Below are positions 46,867 through 59,266 of a stretch of 64,000 nt of DNA, in pieces; within the stretch, counting starts at the first letter, position 1; each line of letters opens with the position of its first letter. Source of the DNA: Pristionchus mayeri (taxonomy: Eukaryota > Nematoda > Chromadorea > Rhabditida > Neodiplogasteridae). The stretch is taken from assembly GCA_036245805.1 (NCBI GenBank), contig BTRK01000002.1, positions 43,630,661 to 43,694,660 on the forward strand, given 5' to 3'. The translations under genes were made by a program, and so were the position numbers. The notes beneath the pieces are model-generated. The model ran no database searches. It had not been told where the DNA came from and saw nothing but the letters and a program-made list of their open reading frames with translations.

Positions 46867-48273
46867 CTAGCATAAACGACAAAACGCTTTTGAAAATTGT
46901 TTCCGTATCGATGGCAGTGAAATTGTATACACCATCCATTTGGAGTATTCCAACAGATTAGAGAATTTGGTGACCAGGTTGTAGAGAAGGAATTTTTGAA
47001 ATCTGAGAAGAGTTGTATTAGTATTTCAGGGGAAAATAAATTGCTTACACTGATCGGCTATTGAATACTATTGTAGGGATGAGGAATGACAAGGAAAGGA
47101 GGAGGAAGGCGATCGCGATTCTTCTCTCAAACCTGTTCGGTTGAGAAGTGTTCATCGAAGCATTAGGAGTAATCTGCGAAAGGCAAATTACATATTTTGC
47201 ATGAAAATACCAAATTATATTTACGATGCTCACAGTATTATTGCTAGCTGCGCCTGAGAATGCTGACGGGTGAATGGAAGCTGAAATAACATTTTCTGAG
47301 GCATGAGCTGTAGCTGAAATTACAGTTTTCGATATTAAAATTCAAATTTTTGAAGTCCTAAGCGTAATCTCACTTTGAACATTGGTGATACGAGCCTTCC
47401 TGATCTTGTAGACTTTCCAAATAATCAGCATATCACACACGATAACAGTTGCAAGACAAGCCATCTGTAAAAGTCGATTAATTCCACATCGTGTCGAAGC
47501 CAAACCTGGAGGCTGAGGCTAATTTGTGAGAATGTTTGAGTGCCCGCCTTCAGATCGTATCCCCAGTAGAATCCCTGGGTGAAGTATCTAGAACGATTTC
47601 GAATTAGTTTTGAGAGCATATTGAAACTGAAGGCTCACATGAATCCACAGCAAGCCGTCAGTAGTGGAGACGTGATCGCGAATCCCATCACCAGGAAGAA
47701 TGCAACTAAAATGGGTTCGATTTGTAATTGCATGAGAATCATCCAAAGGTAAATTAGCTTACCGATTGCGTAAGCATGAAGCAACTTGAGGCGACGGAAC
47801 TGAACTGGGAAGTAGACGCTAAGAAAGTGAAGAACGGCAACAATTACAAGCGCAAGCATTTCGGCGAAAAACCGAATACACTGCGCTAGCATGACTGTGG
47901 TCGCCATAAGTGAACCTGAATTATAAAATCTACAATACACATGTATACGCACACTCACCGAAAATCTCTTCGCCCGCAACTTCGCAGGGAAGGTCGTGAA
48001 TTTCAGAGATTATGATGCACAGAACGTCAATTAGAACCAGAACTCGAGTTATCGCAAATATTGGAGTGTTCTTGAGATCCTGTACTCGTTGGAGCTGGAA
48101 TATTGATAAATCCAAGTTCAGAATGCAAAAGTACCATGTAAACACAGAAGATTCCTAGCATAGCAACGAATATTAACGCTGGAACGATTAATTAATGCTA
48201 AGTAGCAGAATGAGTCCAAACCATGCGCAACCATGAAGGTCATCCATCCGAGAAAGTGGCGCGGCAGAGCCAT
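46867..48273 (-). CDS. Second-family seven-helix receptor, copy 1
   Basis: Start at 48271-48273 (MALPRHFLGWMTFMV). Exons give ALIFVAMLGIFCVYM, then PIFAITRVLVLIDVLCIII. The next two encode TTVMLAQCIRFFAEMLALVI with AVLHFLSVYFPVQFRR, and VAFFLVMGFAITSPLLTACC. They are followed by YWGYDLKAGTQTFSQISL, the cytoplasmic exon and FERRIAIAFLLLSLSFLIP. A strong donor (GTAAGC) near 47045 leads to a last exon encoding YNLVTKFSNLLEYSKWMVYT and SLPSIRKQFSKAF, with the stop at 46867-46869. It has about seven hydrophobic segments and is not obviously related to the srsx-like genes. It resembles nematode chemoreceptor-type GPCRs, but I cannot name the class. Confidence 0.65.
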
Positions 48274-50414
48274 TGAAAGGGTAAGGAGAAGGATGAATGG
48301 TTGTATATGAGGAGAAGGGTTGGAGCATTGAAGCACGCGATATTTTGCATCTCCATAAAGGAAGAATTCAATGTGATGACGCGCCATGCTTTCACTGCAG
48401 CCTTGCACTCCGATCTGCGAACCCTCCATTGACCAAACCTTGCACCGTGAAATATATGCACTTAGAAACCAAGAGTTTTGCAAAAATGCCACGTAATTAT
48501 AGAAGCCCTCATCACCTCACTACGTAATATTAGCACCCCCCCCCCCCATCTCCAGTGAATGCAATTTAGAACCGCTAACGCGAAATTTCTCCAGTACTGG
48601 TAAGACGACGGAAGAGTTAGGAATTATAAATGATGGATACGAGTTCCTAGCTTATTGAGTTTTTTTGAATTGCTTGTTCGAGAGATGGGAATTAGCAGTG
48701 ATGGGTGGTTCGCCACTTTTACGAGTAACTATATTAGTTTTCCATGTGATCCTTTCGCTAAATTTATCCATGTTTGCCTTCAAGATGTGTGAATACTGGA
48801 GTTTCGCTAAGTGGTCATGGGTCTTTTACTCTAGGGATTCATTTCTTTTCACGTTGATGAAAAACACGTATGGGCTTCTCTCATTTCACCATATTTCGCC
48901 GTGTTCCCTCTATCGATTCCCAACAGTAAGCAGTGGATGCAGAACTGTAATTGCACATGTCTTATTGTGTATGGATCTCTCTTATTGTTTTCACTCCGCC
49001 CTATTTCTTCCTCCAGTACTTGTAGTGGAAAATTCATATATCACAAGTCTCACAACAGAAACAGTTCTGATCATGCCACTGAGATCGAGCCCATTGTAAG
49101 CATTCCGCTATTCCTTAGGTCTCGACTCCCGAGATTATTCCCGAGAGGGGAATATGGGATCTTTTCCCATGTACCACACAATCAGAACGGTAATTATGTT
49201 AAATAACTCTCGGTCGTTCTGTCTTCGCTCCCCCTCCTTCTCTACTCTCCCTTCCTCTTCTCTATTTCCTGTAGCTGTTTAGGCTTGAAAAAAGAGCGGC
49301 AAAATGTATTCTCCTCGCGTCCCTTCTCTCCTTCTTTTCTGTCACTCCCTTGTTCTTGTTCCCTCGCATGGGAAATACGTTCGGAAAATAATTTTTAGCT
49401 TCATTTCGAGCGTCCTTCTGTTATCGTCGAAAGGGGGAGAACGAGTTCGCTAAAATATTGCGCGACTGTGCGGAGTTTTCTCTTATTTGCTCATGTCTCA
49501 TTTCATCAGTTCGATGTTTTCTGCGCTCCTTTAGAATCGAACATGTCGCGCATGAGACCGCTCTCGATAGATCCGACAGGGTCTACGAATAGTCCAAAAA
49601 AGGGCAAAAACTACTTTTTCGGTCGTACCAGACCAGAATGTAGCCCAGGTATTCAGTTGCTCACGCTGTATTCATGATAGCGCGAAATTGTTTCTTGGCT
49701 CGAGTACTTGAGCGTGTGGAGAAATAGATGATTCTATCTGATTTTGTTCTGTCCATTTAATTGATGTATGGTGTTATTTCACATATCCGAAGATATCTTA
49801 CTCACATGTGTCTCATTTTGGGTGCATTTTATTGCGCTAGCGAATGAAGAGGAGGTAACATTAATTTCATTCGTCAGCTCCATGGTAAAATGAACACCAC
49901 AATATGAAAAAGTGTTCGTTGGTAGATATCTGTTCGAGGCATAGCTTTACATGACACACGCGGATCTATGTATATCATTGAAATATCCATTGCGAACGCT
50001 CGGCAAGCGCAGTAAAAAGTTCAATGTAAGAATGGGTTAGTTGTGGGAGGTGAAGAAAGATATTTCTCTAATATTTCCCAAAATATCTCTTTTATTTGTT
50101 GTTCCTCTGTAACTTCGCGATATTCAGCACAGAATGACATGTATTTCATTTGAATTCAATTCAACTGTCACTCAACGTCTTTTCCAATTCGACTATTTAC
50201 ACTCATGATATAGCGTGAACGATCTATCAATCAAATAAGATGCGCACGTGTAGTAAGCAAATGCGCAATCCCATTCCATATTTGCCGAATTTCCGTACTT
50301 TGAGGAGGAATTATCGCGTTTTTTGAACCCGAATGCTGGTGTTTATTTGTTTTGTCTCAGTCACTCAAATATCATGATTCATCAATTTAAAATGTAATCA
50401 GTCCCATTTTCGAG
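48274..50414. other. Intergenic region upstream of receptor F
   Basis: Contains a ten-base C run at 48537-48546 region and a fragment of the receptor-upstream block at about 49230-49380 (ATTCTCCTCGCGTCCC, TGTCACTCCCTTGTTC). The open frames have no domain or splice support. No gene or RNA seen. Confidence 0.35.
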
Positions 50415-52355
50415 ATGGCATTGAAACTTGGTGACGCTCAATGGATGGCGGCGAAGGTGAGACCTTATCCGACATATTTGCTTTAAAAAAATTTAGCTAC
50501 CACATTCTGAAATGCATACTCTGAATCGAGAACCAATCCTGTGTTGAGGAATCTCAAATATTTGCTTTTTTTCCAGACCACTTACGCTCTAGAAGCACTC
50601 ATCTCCACATTTGGCATCATAACCAACTCCATGCTTTTGCTGGCGACTCATCGATCGACGTAATTTACATATGTTTTAGGATAATTTTAAAAAAACACAC
50701 TTCAGTGGTCTGAACTCCAAATGCAACTTCCTAATAGGCGCCTGCGCATTATTCGACGTAGTTCACATGGTAACACCCTTGAGTTTTGCAATTTCACAAT
50801 CTACACAATTCAGTTCGGCCAGTATCCTCCGCTCTCAATTATGATTGGCGATGGTTATATAGACTCGTTTGCATGCATTGCCCTGGAGGTATCGTCATAC
50901 TTTCATCGCGAATAATGAATTCATCGTTCAGTTTATCCCTGAAATCGGCTTGCATGCCGGATGTTTCTGTGTTCTTTCAATTGGAGTCGATCGCCTGATG
51001 TCCATATCGCTGGTTGTATTCTACCGCAATATGAATCAGCGTCTATATCTGACTGTAAAACCATCATTATTTTTCATACAAACAATAAATTTTTAGATGC
51101 ATCTGCTTGCGATTTCTGCATTCGCATCATATGCCCCATTCCTTACCTACAAATACTACGAACATCGGTAAATTCGAGCAAGTTTATTGTAAAAATCCCA
51201 CGTATATTTCTTGAATATGGGACCGATATATCCATTTTTCATAAGAATCTGAATTGAAATTGTGGGAACACTGATCATTACCCAGAAAAGAGCAACGTCG
51301 AAACTTTGAATAACATGGTAACGTTGAAATGATACATTTATTGAAATGATGTTCCATAATGCAATATATTTTCAAAGCCGAGTCATCTGCTCCATTCCCG
51401 AGGCTTTTCATGGATATGGAAGACTAATTTGGATACAAACAATGCTTGTCGTCAACAGTCTCACCGTTATTCTGTATGCACTGACATGGAGGAATCTGAG
51501 ATCCAGAGAAGGTTTGTGTTCCTCTTTATACACAAGATCTATGCAGCTGATGTTGTATTGTTGAAGACTTAGAGACTAGGGGAGAGCGTCTTTATCGCAT
51601 GGTGGTACTAGCGAGGCTGGCCTAGTTGCCTCTCTACCTATGACAGCTGGTGGGAGAGCATAGATAGATGGCAATTCCTAGGGCATGGAATATGACTCAA
51701 CGTCCTGAAGTGTGTTTAAAAATGTATGCGTGAATGTCAATAAATTATGCCAACGTTACGGTGAAAAATGTTATATTGGATTGCCGTCCAATATGGCAAA
51801 AGTTTTAGCTATGGAAGTTATTGAAACAAATTTTGCTGAATCGAGAAAGAAACGTGCCTGCAGAGTCATCCTACACGAAACCTGCGTTCCGAGCAATAGC
51901 TCTGGTGATGATATTCGATGTGGGAGGTTGGGTCACGGCAGCTGCACTAGGCCTGCTACTCTATGCTGTCGCAATCTCAGGTAATACTTCACAAAATTTT
52001 GTTCTTGTTGCGTTTTTGTTTCAGCAAAAAAAGAATCATTGCGTTTTGTAAAATGCAGCAGCATTTCAGAGGAAAGCAGACTTATCCTAATATCCTGCTG
52101 TGGATGCATCGTGCATTTTGGAATATCTATCAAACCAATTATTTACTATAACACGAGGTTGGGCTTAGGTATATGACTTCTAAACACAAATTTTTCAGCA
52201 CTGAATATCACAAAGCTTTCCGGGCGTTGCACGGATTGGAAAATGATTATTCAAAGCCGACTAGTGACTCGGATTCCCGCGCAGGCAAGAAGCTGGTTGA
52301 GGAGCGACTGCAGCTTACGAGTTCGCCAATCTCTAAATATGCATCGCGAAACTGA
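50415..52355 (+). CDS. srsx-like seven-helix chemoreceptor F
   Basis: Start at 50415 (MALKLGDAQWMAAK). All ten exons join in frame: STFGIITNSMLLLAT, KCNFLIGACALFDVVHM, FGQYPPLSIMIGDGYIDSF, GCFCVLSIGVDRLMSIS, LLAISAFASYAPFLTY, the RVICSIPEAFHGYG exon, VMIFDVGGWVTAAALG, SCCGCIVHFGISIKPIIYY and a tail exon ending SPISKYASRN at 52355. The seventh intron is longer than in the paralogues (about 51515-51860) and holds unique sequence. It appears intact. The DRL motif after helix 3 and the KPIIYY motif of helix 7 support a rhodopsin-like nematode receptor. Confidence 0.82.
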
Positions 52356-52664
52356 AATATGAGCCCCATATCAAGGTTCTGGTCCAATTCATAGTTAGTG
52401 TATGCAATTGGTGTATCGTGTGACTCTTAACGATGAATATTGGTGTATATTTATGTATTTTCATATGGCCACTATTGTTTGCATCACTGTATTTCCGTAA
52501 GCGTATAGCTTGCCTTCGTCTGACTTCTGATTTTCTTGTCCGTCGTTTCATGTCATCACTTTCATTTTATTCGCGGACGTTTATAAATGCGGAAGTATTG
52601 GGGGAACGAGGAAATAACATTAAACACATATGATATTAGCATTAGCTACATTACAATGATCACA

Positions 52665-54032
52665 TCAGCAATAAAACAATCTTGAAAATTCTCTTCGAAT
52701 AGAAGGAAGAGAGATGGTGTAAACCATCCATCGAGAGAACTCAAGTAGCACCGACAATTTCGTAGCCATAGTATAAACGATATGGCCATGAAACCTGAAT
52801 GGAATCTTTGAATATTTCCAGTATTCTAGAAACTTACAATTTCCGAGAGTTGTATACTATAGTGGGAATTATAAAGGCTAGAGAGAGGAAGAGGAATGCG
52901 ATCGCGATTCGTCGTTCAAATTTGTTGGGGTATGCTGGATTCGCAGTGTGAGCATGCGTTTCCTAACAAAATCTTATAAAAAGATTCAGTAAAAATTTCT
53001 TACGTTGGCAGTAGGATTCGGAGGAGTATCAGGGGCTGATAATGGATGAGAATTGGCTGAAATTAATTTGTTGACTGGGCAGTGAATGACGATCTCTTAC
53101 TCTGAGCTGTGGTACGCGACTTTCTTATCAAATACGCTTTCCAGATAATGGACACGTCGCACGTAATAATGGATAGTACACACAAAGCCTTCAAATAATT
53201 TTATTTTACTCGACATCGGGCTACGTGAAGCGGTACCTGGAGAGATATACTGATTGTCTGATAAGTCCGGGTTCCAGGTTTCAGAAAATCATAAGACCAG
53301 TACGACCCGTCTTCGTAGTAACTAGAAAGTTCGAGCATAAATTTATGCAAGACAACGGGAGTTTGTCAAAACACTCACATATACGCACAACATGAAGTCA
53401 GTAAAGGCGCAGTAAATGCGAATCCCGCTAGAAGGAAAGATGCAACTGAAATGAGGTTTGAGCAGTGCATTTGCAAACGCTGTAGTATGCATACAGATGA
53501 CTGAAACAAAAAGGAAACTAACCTGTTGCATAAGCATGGCGCACCTTGAAGCTGCGGAAGTGCAAGGGGTAGAAAACACTGAGGAAATGGAGAAAAGCTA
53601 TGAAGACCAATCCCAGCAATTCAGCGAAAAACCGGATGCATTGAGCTAGCATGGATGCCGTAACTAGCCATGGACCTGGAAGTTGCGAAGTGCGAGACGA
53701 ATAGGTAGCTTGACTCACCGAAAAGTTCTCTACCTTCAAGATCGCATGGTAGAATATGAGTCTCCAAGATTATTATGCAAACGACGTCTATCACTATCAG
53801 TACTCTAATAATGGCAAAAATCGGAGTATTTTTTAGCTCTTTTACTCGATGAAGCTGAAATAATAACTTTAACATTTAGTGACCGTTTAAGTTACCATGA
53901 ACACACATGCGACTCCAACAAATGCTACGATAATTAATGCTGAAATATTAATATATTCAGGGTAATTATAAGTTGCAAACCATGCGAAATAGCGAAGATT
54001 GCCCATCCGAGAATATCGCGCTCCGTAGCCAT
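52665..54032 (-). CDS. Second-family seven-helix receptor, copy 2
   Basis: Start at 54030-54032 (MATERDILGWAIFAI). Exon content parallels copy 1: ALIIVAFVGVACVFM, PIFAIIRVLIVIDVVCIII, SMLAQCIRFFAELLGLVFIA, FLHFLSVFYPLHF, a Cys-containing helix exon, then FERRIAIAFLFLSLAFIIP. A GTAAGT donor near 52834 leads to a last exon with WMVYTISLPSIRREFSRLF and the stop at 52665-52667. The segment before it (VYTMATKLSVLLEFSR) is more diverged than in the other two copies. It appears intact. Confidence 0.65.
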
Positions 54033-54674
54033 GGAGGAAGTGAGGGACTGAAGTGCGCGAGTCATCATAGACGCTCCATAGAAACACGGGCAGCTTCTAC
54101 TCTAATGCGCTTAGCGTGAGATGGATATTCATAGCTCTTGCACCGATGTCTACTGGGGTGCGTCTAGCTTGTAAGATCACACCATCATCGAATGGTGACT
54201 AATCAAGAGTCGCGCTCTGGTGCGTTGGTTGGGTGCTTGTGCTTCCACGCAGACGAGGATTCAAAAGCACAAATTTGCACTGAAGTCGATTCGTCTTCTT
54301 TGTTGTATCTACTTCGTAGTGACGAGTTGTAAGATCACGAGCGCAATGGAATGGTGACTAATAGTCCTAAAGCAGGAGTACATTCGATGCTTCCTCGTAG
54401 AAAACGTGCGAATACGCATACGCACAACGTCCATTCCTGAATGCATGACACGTCTTCTTGAAGTAACTATTGTTGCCTCTCTTTTGTTACATCACGGGCT
54501 TCAAGGAATCTTGCACGCGAATCATCATGTAATGTATGGACTCTGAACATCACATAGTTGCTCATATCAATGTAATTTGCATGCTTTGAAGAAATTCATC
54601 GTTTACCTTGAAGACAGTACACATCAATGATAAACATGCACGGAATGAAATATTTATGGCTTACGAATTCACAA
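54033..54674. other. Spacer with short direct repeat
   Basis: TTGTAAGATCAC followed 9-12 bases later by GAATGGTGACTAAT occurs at about 54170-54202 and again at about 54327-54362. No gene seen. The spacer lies between two tandem second-family receptors and may include the promoter of the 52665-54032 gene. Confidence 0.4.
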
Positions 54675-56139
54675 TCAAAAAAGAGAAAATGTTTTCGCGA
54701 ATTGTCTCCGTATTGAGGGAAGGGACATTGTGTACACCATCCACTTCGAATACTCAAAAATGTTCGATAATTTGGAGATCAGGTTGTAGAGTACGTATTC
54801 TCCGAATCTGAAACAAAAGGATTAGCGAAGGCAAGTATTTCAATTGATAACACTTACTTTGGTCGGATGTTGAATATTATTGTGGGAATGAGGAATGAGA
54901 GGGAGAGAAGAAGAAAAGCCACCGCAATTCGCATCTCGAACCGATTTGGCCGCGCAGTAGTCGTGGATTGTTGCGTGCTCTAAACCGATGGAACTTTTGT
55001 GTTTCTAAAACTCTCTTCTGTTATAACGCATAAGTGATTATTCGTTTTTCGCTGCGCCGCCGAGCGTAGACAAAATATAAATTTATAATATGATACCTGG
55101 GTTGCATCGTTGTCACCAGCGGATGAGGCGGTTGGCAGTTGGATCGTTGCTAAAACTTATATGTGTGTAAATAATAAGTTGATGCTCACTCTCAATTCGG
55201 AACTTCCGAATCAAATACAATTTTCGAATGACAAGCAAATCAAAGGCTAGGACAGTGAACTGACAACCCGCCTGGAAATAACTGTTTTCATTAGTTTGCT
55301 CTACCTAAGCGTAAAACCTGAAGAAACAGGCTGATTCGCGAAAGTATTTGTGAGCCTTCTTTGAGCAAATCATAACTCCAGTACGATCCTTCTGAATAGT
55401 ACCTAAAATGAGTCCATATCTTTTCTAGATTATCAGTGAGCAAATACTCACTGGAATACACAACAGTCAGTCAATAAAGGAAATGAAATGGCGGATCCCG
55501 CAACAATGCAGAGTGTAACTGAAAAATATATTGAAACAATTACATAATGGACGTGAATTAACGAATTTGATAATGAAGAACACTCACCAATTACATAAGA
55601 ATGGCGCAGGTTAATGCGACGGAACCATCCTGGATAATACACGCACAGGAAGTGTATAAAAGCGAGTATGACCATTGCCAACGTTTGCGCGAAAAATCGA
55701 ATGCATTTAGTGAGCATAACAGTGGTGGTCATAATGGAGTCTGGAACTGTTCTATGCAAGAACGATGCATGTCAACGCCCACCAAAAAGCTCCCGACCCT
55801 CCCATTCACAGGGCAAGTCGTGAATCTCAGAAATTATTATGCAAACAACATCCAAGAGAAGAAGGACTCGAATAATTGCGAATATCGGAGCATTCCTGAG
55901 CTGACGCACTCGATGTAGCTAAAGTAATCGTACAACAATTATTATTAAGGTATATTCTCAATTATTAAAAATAAAAGTCATTGAAATTTGAACTTACCAT
56001 GTAAACACACACTATGCCAACTAGGGCAACGATTATCAGGGCTAAAAAATTATTTTTGTAATAATCAATTGTGTATACGCTGCAAACCTCGCGAAAGCAC
56101 GAAGGATACCCATTCAAGGAAGGCGCGCTCTTGAGCCAT
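54675..56139 (-). CDS. Second-family seven-helix receptor, copy 3
   Basis: Start at 56137-56139 (MAQERAFLEWVSFVL). Exons: ALIIVALVGIVCVYM, an exon ending before AIIRVLLLLDVVCIII-like sequence, then TTTVMLTKCIRFFAQTLAMV with AFIHFLCVYYPGWF. These are followed by VTLCIVAGSAISFPLLTDCC, the YYSEGSYWSYDLLKEG-type exon, EMRIAVAFLLLSLSFLIP and a last exon. The last exon encodes FGEYVLYNLISKLSNIFEYS and WMVYTMSLPSIRRQFAKTF, with the stop at 54675-54677. Layout and sequence match copies 1 and 2, and no break was found. Confidence 0.65.
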
Positions 56140-57550
56140 GATGAGATGCGAGAATGAATATTCAGAGTTCCCAAGATGTATCTCATTGGCGTGCTGTTAG
56201 TACTCTAATCTCATCACTTACCAAAAGTCAAAACACCATTTGCGTCAAGGAAGAGTCCACATGTTCAGCATGCATACACACAACCTGGTCTTGATCAGAG
56301 TGACGCAGATTGCATAGCATCGCGCAATGTTTTAAAATTAGTCATATGTCAATTTTTTTCGATTCCGAGGCCGCACGCGCTGTTGCCGACTCTATAATGC
56401 ATTTCTGTTCTTCGTCTTTCTATAAGGTTACGTGTACGTTTAAAAATGTGAACGCTATTGTGTTACGTTAAGAATACGGGAATCGGTTTTCTACCATTTT
56501 GAATGTATTCCAGATCATAGCTCTATGACGGTAGATCTTATGTTAAGTGTCGACGTAATATGATTATGATTGTGCTTAGAGCTCAGCAGCTCGGTTCCTG
56601 CCGTCCCGAGTGCCCTTTCCATCAGTATTCGTAATCCAAAATTCTCGTTTGAAAGTACCTCGTCGTTTAGAGACGTACTGAAAAAGTGGCTTTGTTCGAC
56701 TGCGTCACTCCTATGCTGTGAGAATCTCTGAGTAGGATTGGATTCCGTTCCCGTTTCCTCAGTCCCTATAGAAGCTAGCGTATGGATGGAAAGGGAAGGC
56801 GTGTTCCGTAAAACAGCGTTATTTTCGCCATATTTGCTCCCGTATTCTTCTCATCAATCATCAAGCGCGTTCTAATGATGAGGTCCTCTCATTTTGACTT
56901 TATTTCAGCAATTAGCATTTTGCCTTTGGAAATGTCTTTACTATCCCTTCCGCGACAGTACGTTTGAGTACTATTGATGAGAAGTTGTCTTGGTCTTCAG
57001 CCATCACATGGTCTCCCTTCTTCCTTTCTATTTCTTACGTAGCTTTGGTATGACAAACGACGCTGTTTTCTTCTCACGCCCCATTTCTCCCTTCTCTATT
57101 TTGTCCATTTGTCCCTAGTCCGGAAAGAGAAATGTGAAAATTGTCTTGAAAATAAATTACTCGTACGAAATTTTGACTTCGTACTACTGTATGCACATTT
57201 TAGCTTGAGAAATGGAGAAATAACAGTTCTATTCATAAATAGTGCTCATATTTTTATTCGTATCACTTTTTCTCGTATTCATTCATGTCACTTTTCAATT
57301 GCTTGTTATTCCAGGGTTTGGGGGTTCTACAAGTGCCATTTTGAAGTGCATTTTATCGCGCGTTACTCCAACGCGCGGTGCGATGCATATAATACCAATA
57401 GTTGTATGCAATGAATTCTTCTTTTAAAAAAAATAATGTAAATTTTCACATTTCCTGGATGGATCTCCGTAATGTATTCTCTAAGAAATAATTTATTGTG
57501 AATATTGTACCACTTTCAGCGCAAAATAAAGTTACTCCGAAATTGGTCTA
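56140..57550. other. Intergenic region before the mariner
   Basis: No gene seen. A part of the receptor-upstream block is at about 57000-57120 (TTCTTCTCACGCCCC, TGTCCATTTGTCC), which places it upstream of receptor G. The mariner inserted between this block and that gene. Confidence 0.35.
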
Positions 57551-58796
57551 TTGGGGTGTCCGGAAAGTTCGTATAATTTTTTGTTTTTATTTTTTATTCA
57601 ATGCTTTACAATTCTCAGTGACCAATGTATGCCCCCTTCTTTCTCACTACCTCCCTCCAGCGATTGGGCAGGGTCTCGATTCCTCTCTTCCAGAATGCGG
57701 GTTTCTTCGAGACCGCCCAGTTCACGAAAGCCCTCACAACTTCATCTCGATTCTTGAACTTCTTTCCTTTGCAGAAGTCAGAGAGAGAGCGGAGGCAGCA
57801 GTGGTAGTCGCATGGGGAGAGATCCGGGGAATACGGTGGATGGGGAATCCTCTCGATCTTCAGCTCGTCCATTTTCTTCTGGGTCATCTTCGCTCGATGT
57901 GGTCGAGCATTGTCCATCAGAAGAAGAATTTTGCCCTGGTTCAGGAGTCTGGGAGGGACTCTGATCGCGACATCTTCCAGTTGTTCAGAGAAGAGGTCGG
58001 CATTGATGCTGGTGCCAGGGGCGAGGATCTCCCAGTAGATGGGACCGAGCACTGAGAAGAAGAAGCAGAGGAGTTCCTTCTTTCCGTGCTCTTCCTTCTT
58101 CGGGACGGGCGTGGGCTTCTCATCTGCATCCACCCATTGCAGTCTCCTCACAGGGTTATCGTACGTGATCCACTTCTCATCTGTAGCGATGATGGAATTG
58201 ACCCATCGAAGATTGGATCTACGATGGAGTAATTTCCGACAGACTTGAACACGATTTTTCAGCTGTTCGGGGGAGAGGTCATGGGGAATCACTTGTGGGA
58301 GTTTCGGCTTCTTCCCAGATCGATGGAGGATATCGGACACCGTTGATCTGGGAGTACCAGTATCCTTCTTCAACTCACGCACACTGGCCATGGGCTTGCG
58401 CTTCAGTTTGCGGAGAACGAGAGGCTGATCGAGGGAGGGAGGGCGTCCAGAGCGGGGTTGATCATCGAGACCAAACTCCCCTTTCTTGAAGCGGGAGAAC
58501 CACTTATAGCAGAAGGGTATGGAGGGGGCGTCAGCTCCTTCCGACTGGGCCAGGGCAGAGTGGGCCTCCTTCACGGATCGGCCAAGACGGTAGTAATGAA
58601 GTAAAACTGCTCGGAGGTAGAGATGGGAGTCCATCACAAGAATCAATGTAGCAACTAGGAGACTGATTAAATCCTCTCACTACACAACGTCAGAATGATG
58701 CAATACATTGTTGACAAACAGATTGCGCAATCACTGCATTTGATCGCGAACTGACTTTTTTTCCGAAGCATTATACGAACTTTCCGGACACCCCAA
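57551..58796 (-). mobile_element. Full-length mariner transposon, 1246 bp
   Basis: The terminal inverted repeats are identical for 27 bases (TTGGGGTGTCCGGAAAGTTC and onward at each end), with TA duplications at 57549-57550 and 58797-58798. Length and layout are those of a complete mariner: one transposase gene filling most of the element. Perfect ends and an unbroken ORF suggest recent insertion. Confidence 0.95.
57615..58646 (-). CDS. Mariner transposase (D,D34D), intact
   Basis: 343 residues, against about 345 for Mos1. The N-terminal 110 residues hold the two helix-turn-helix units that bind the ends (FCYKWFSRFKKGEFGLDDQP, then the SVRELKKDTGTPRSTVSDIL region). The linker has IPHDLSPEQ, a variant of the WVPHEL motif. 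Catalytic aspartates are D156 (IIATDEKW), D245 (LLMDNARPH) and D280 (YSPDLSPCDYH), giving exact D,D34D spacing. There are no frameshifts or stops. The first Met gives a five-residue extension over MDSHLYLRAV, which may be the real start. It acts on the element's own ends by cut-and-paste. Confidence 0.95.
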   Translation of the reverse strand: MILVMDSHLYLRAVLLHYYRLGRSVKEAHSALAQSEGADAPSIPFCYKWFSRFKKGEFGLDDQPRSGRPPSLDQPLVLRKLKRKPMASVRELKKDTGTPRSTVSDILHRSGKKPKLPQVIPHDLSPEQLKNRVQVCRKLLHRRSNLRWVNSIIATDEKWITYDNPVRRLQWVDADEKPTPVPKKEEHGKKELLCFFFSVLGPIYWEILAPGTSINADLFSEQLEDVAIRVPPRLLNQGKILLLMDNARPHRAKMTQKKMDELKIERIPHPPYSPDLSPCDYHCCLRSLSDFCKGKKFKNRDEVVRAFVNWAVSKKPAFWKRGIETLPNRWREVVRKKGAYIGH

Positions 58797-59266
58797 TATT
58801 TCAATCCATGATTGTGACATCTCTTCCAGAGTATCGAATCCGTAGTATGGAAATTCTCTTTGAAATCGAATCTACTAATGCGTCATGAGAAGCCATGATT
58901 TATAGACACCCCCTCACGCCTCCTGTACCACATTCATTTCTATATATCATTCCCTGAATTTCGTTCACACAATACGTCAGCATGGAATGGGAAATGAAAT
59001 GCAAAGTAGGGGTAAAAGTACATGTAACTTTGTCCTCTGAATTTGTGCTGGACAAAAGTTCCATCTATTCCCAATTTCCAATTTCCAGCCTCCTGTTGTT
59101 GATGGTTTCTTCGGTAAAATAGCCTTAAAATACCCATTTAGGTTTGCTTTCGTACGAATTTAGTTAGCTTCTCTTTTTTTACGACTGGAAGAGTTTTATT
59201 TGTTCGTGTAGTTTGTAGTTTTGTACTTTGCATCCCCTTTCCATGATTCGAAATTTAGATTCCGAG

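Noticed and set aside
48530..48550. C run near 48537 as a regulatory or structural G-quadruplex site
   Set aside because: A single homopolymer run without further G or C tracts; likely slippage.
57498..58055. 185-residue plus-strand ORF across the mariner
   Set aside because: Antisense to the transposase; it gains length only from the transposase codon pattern.
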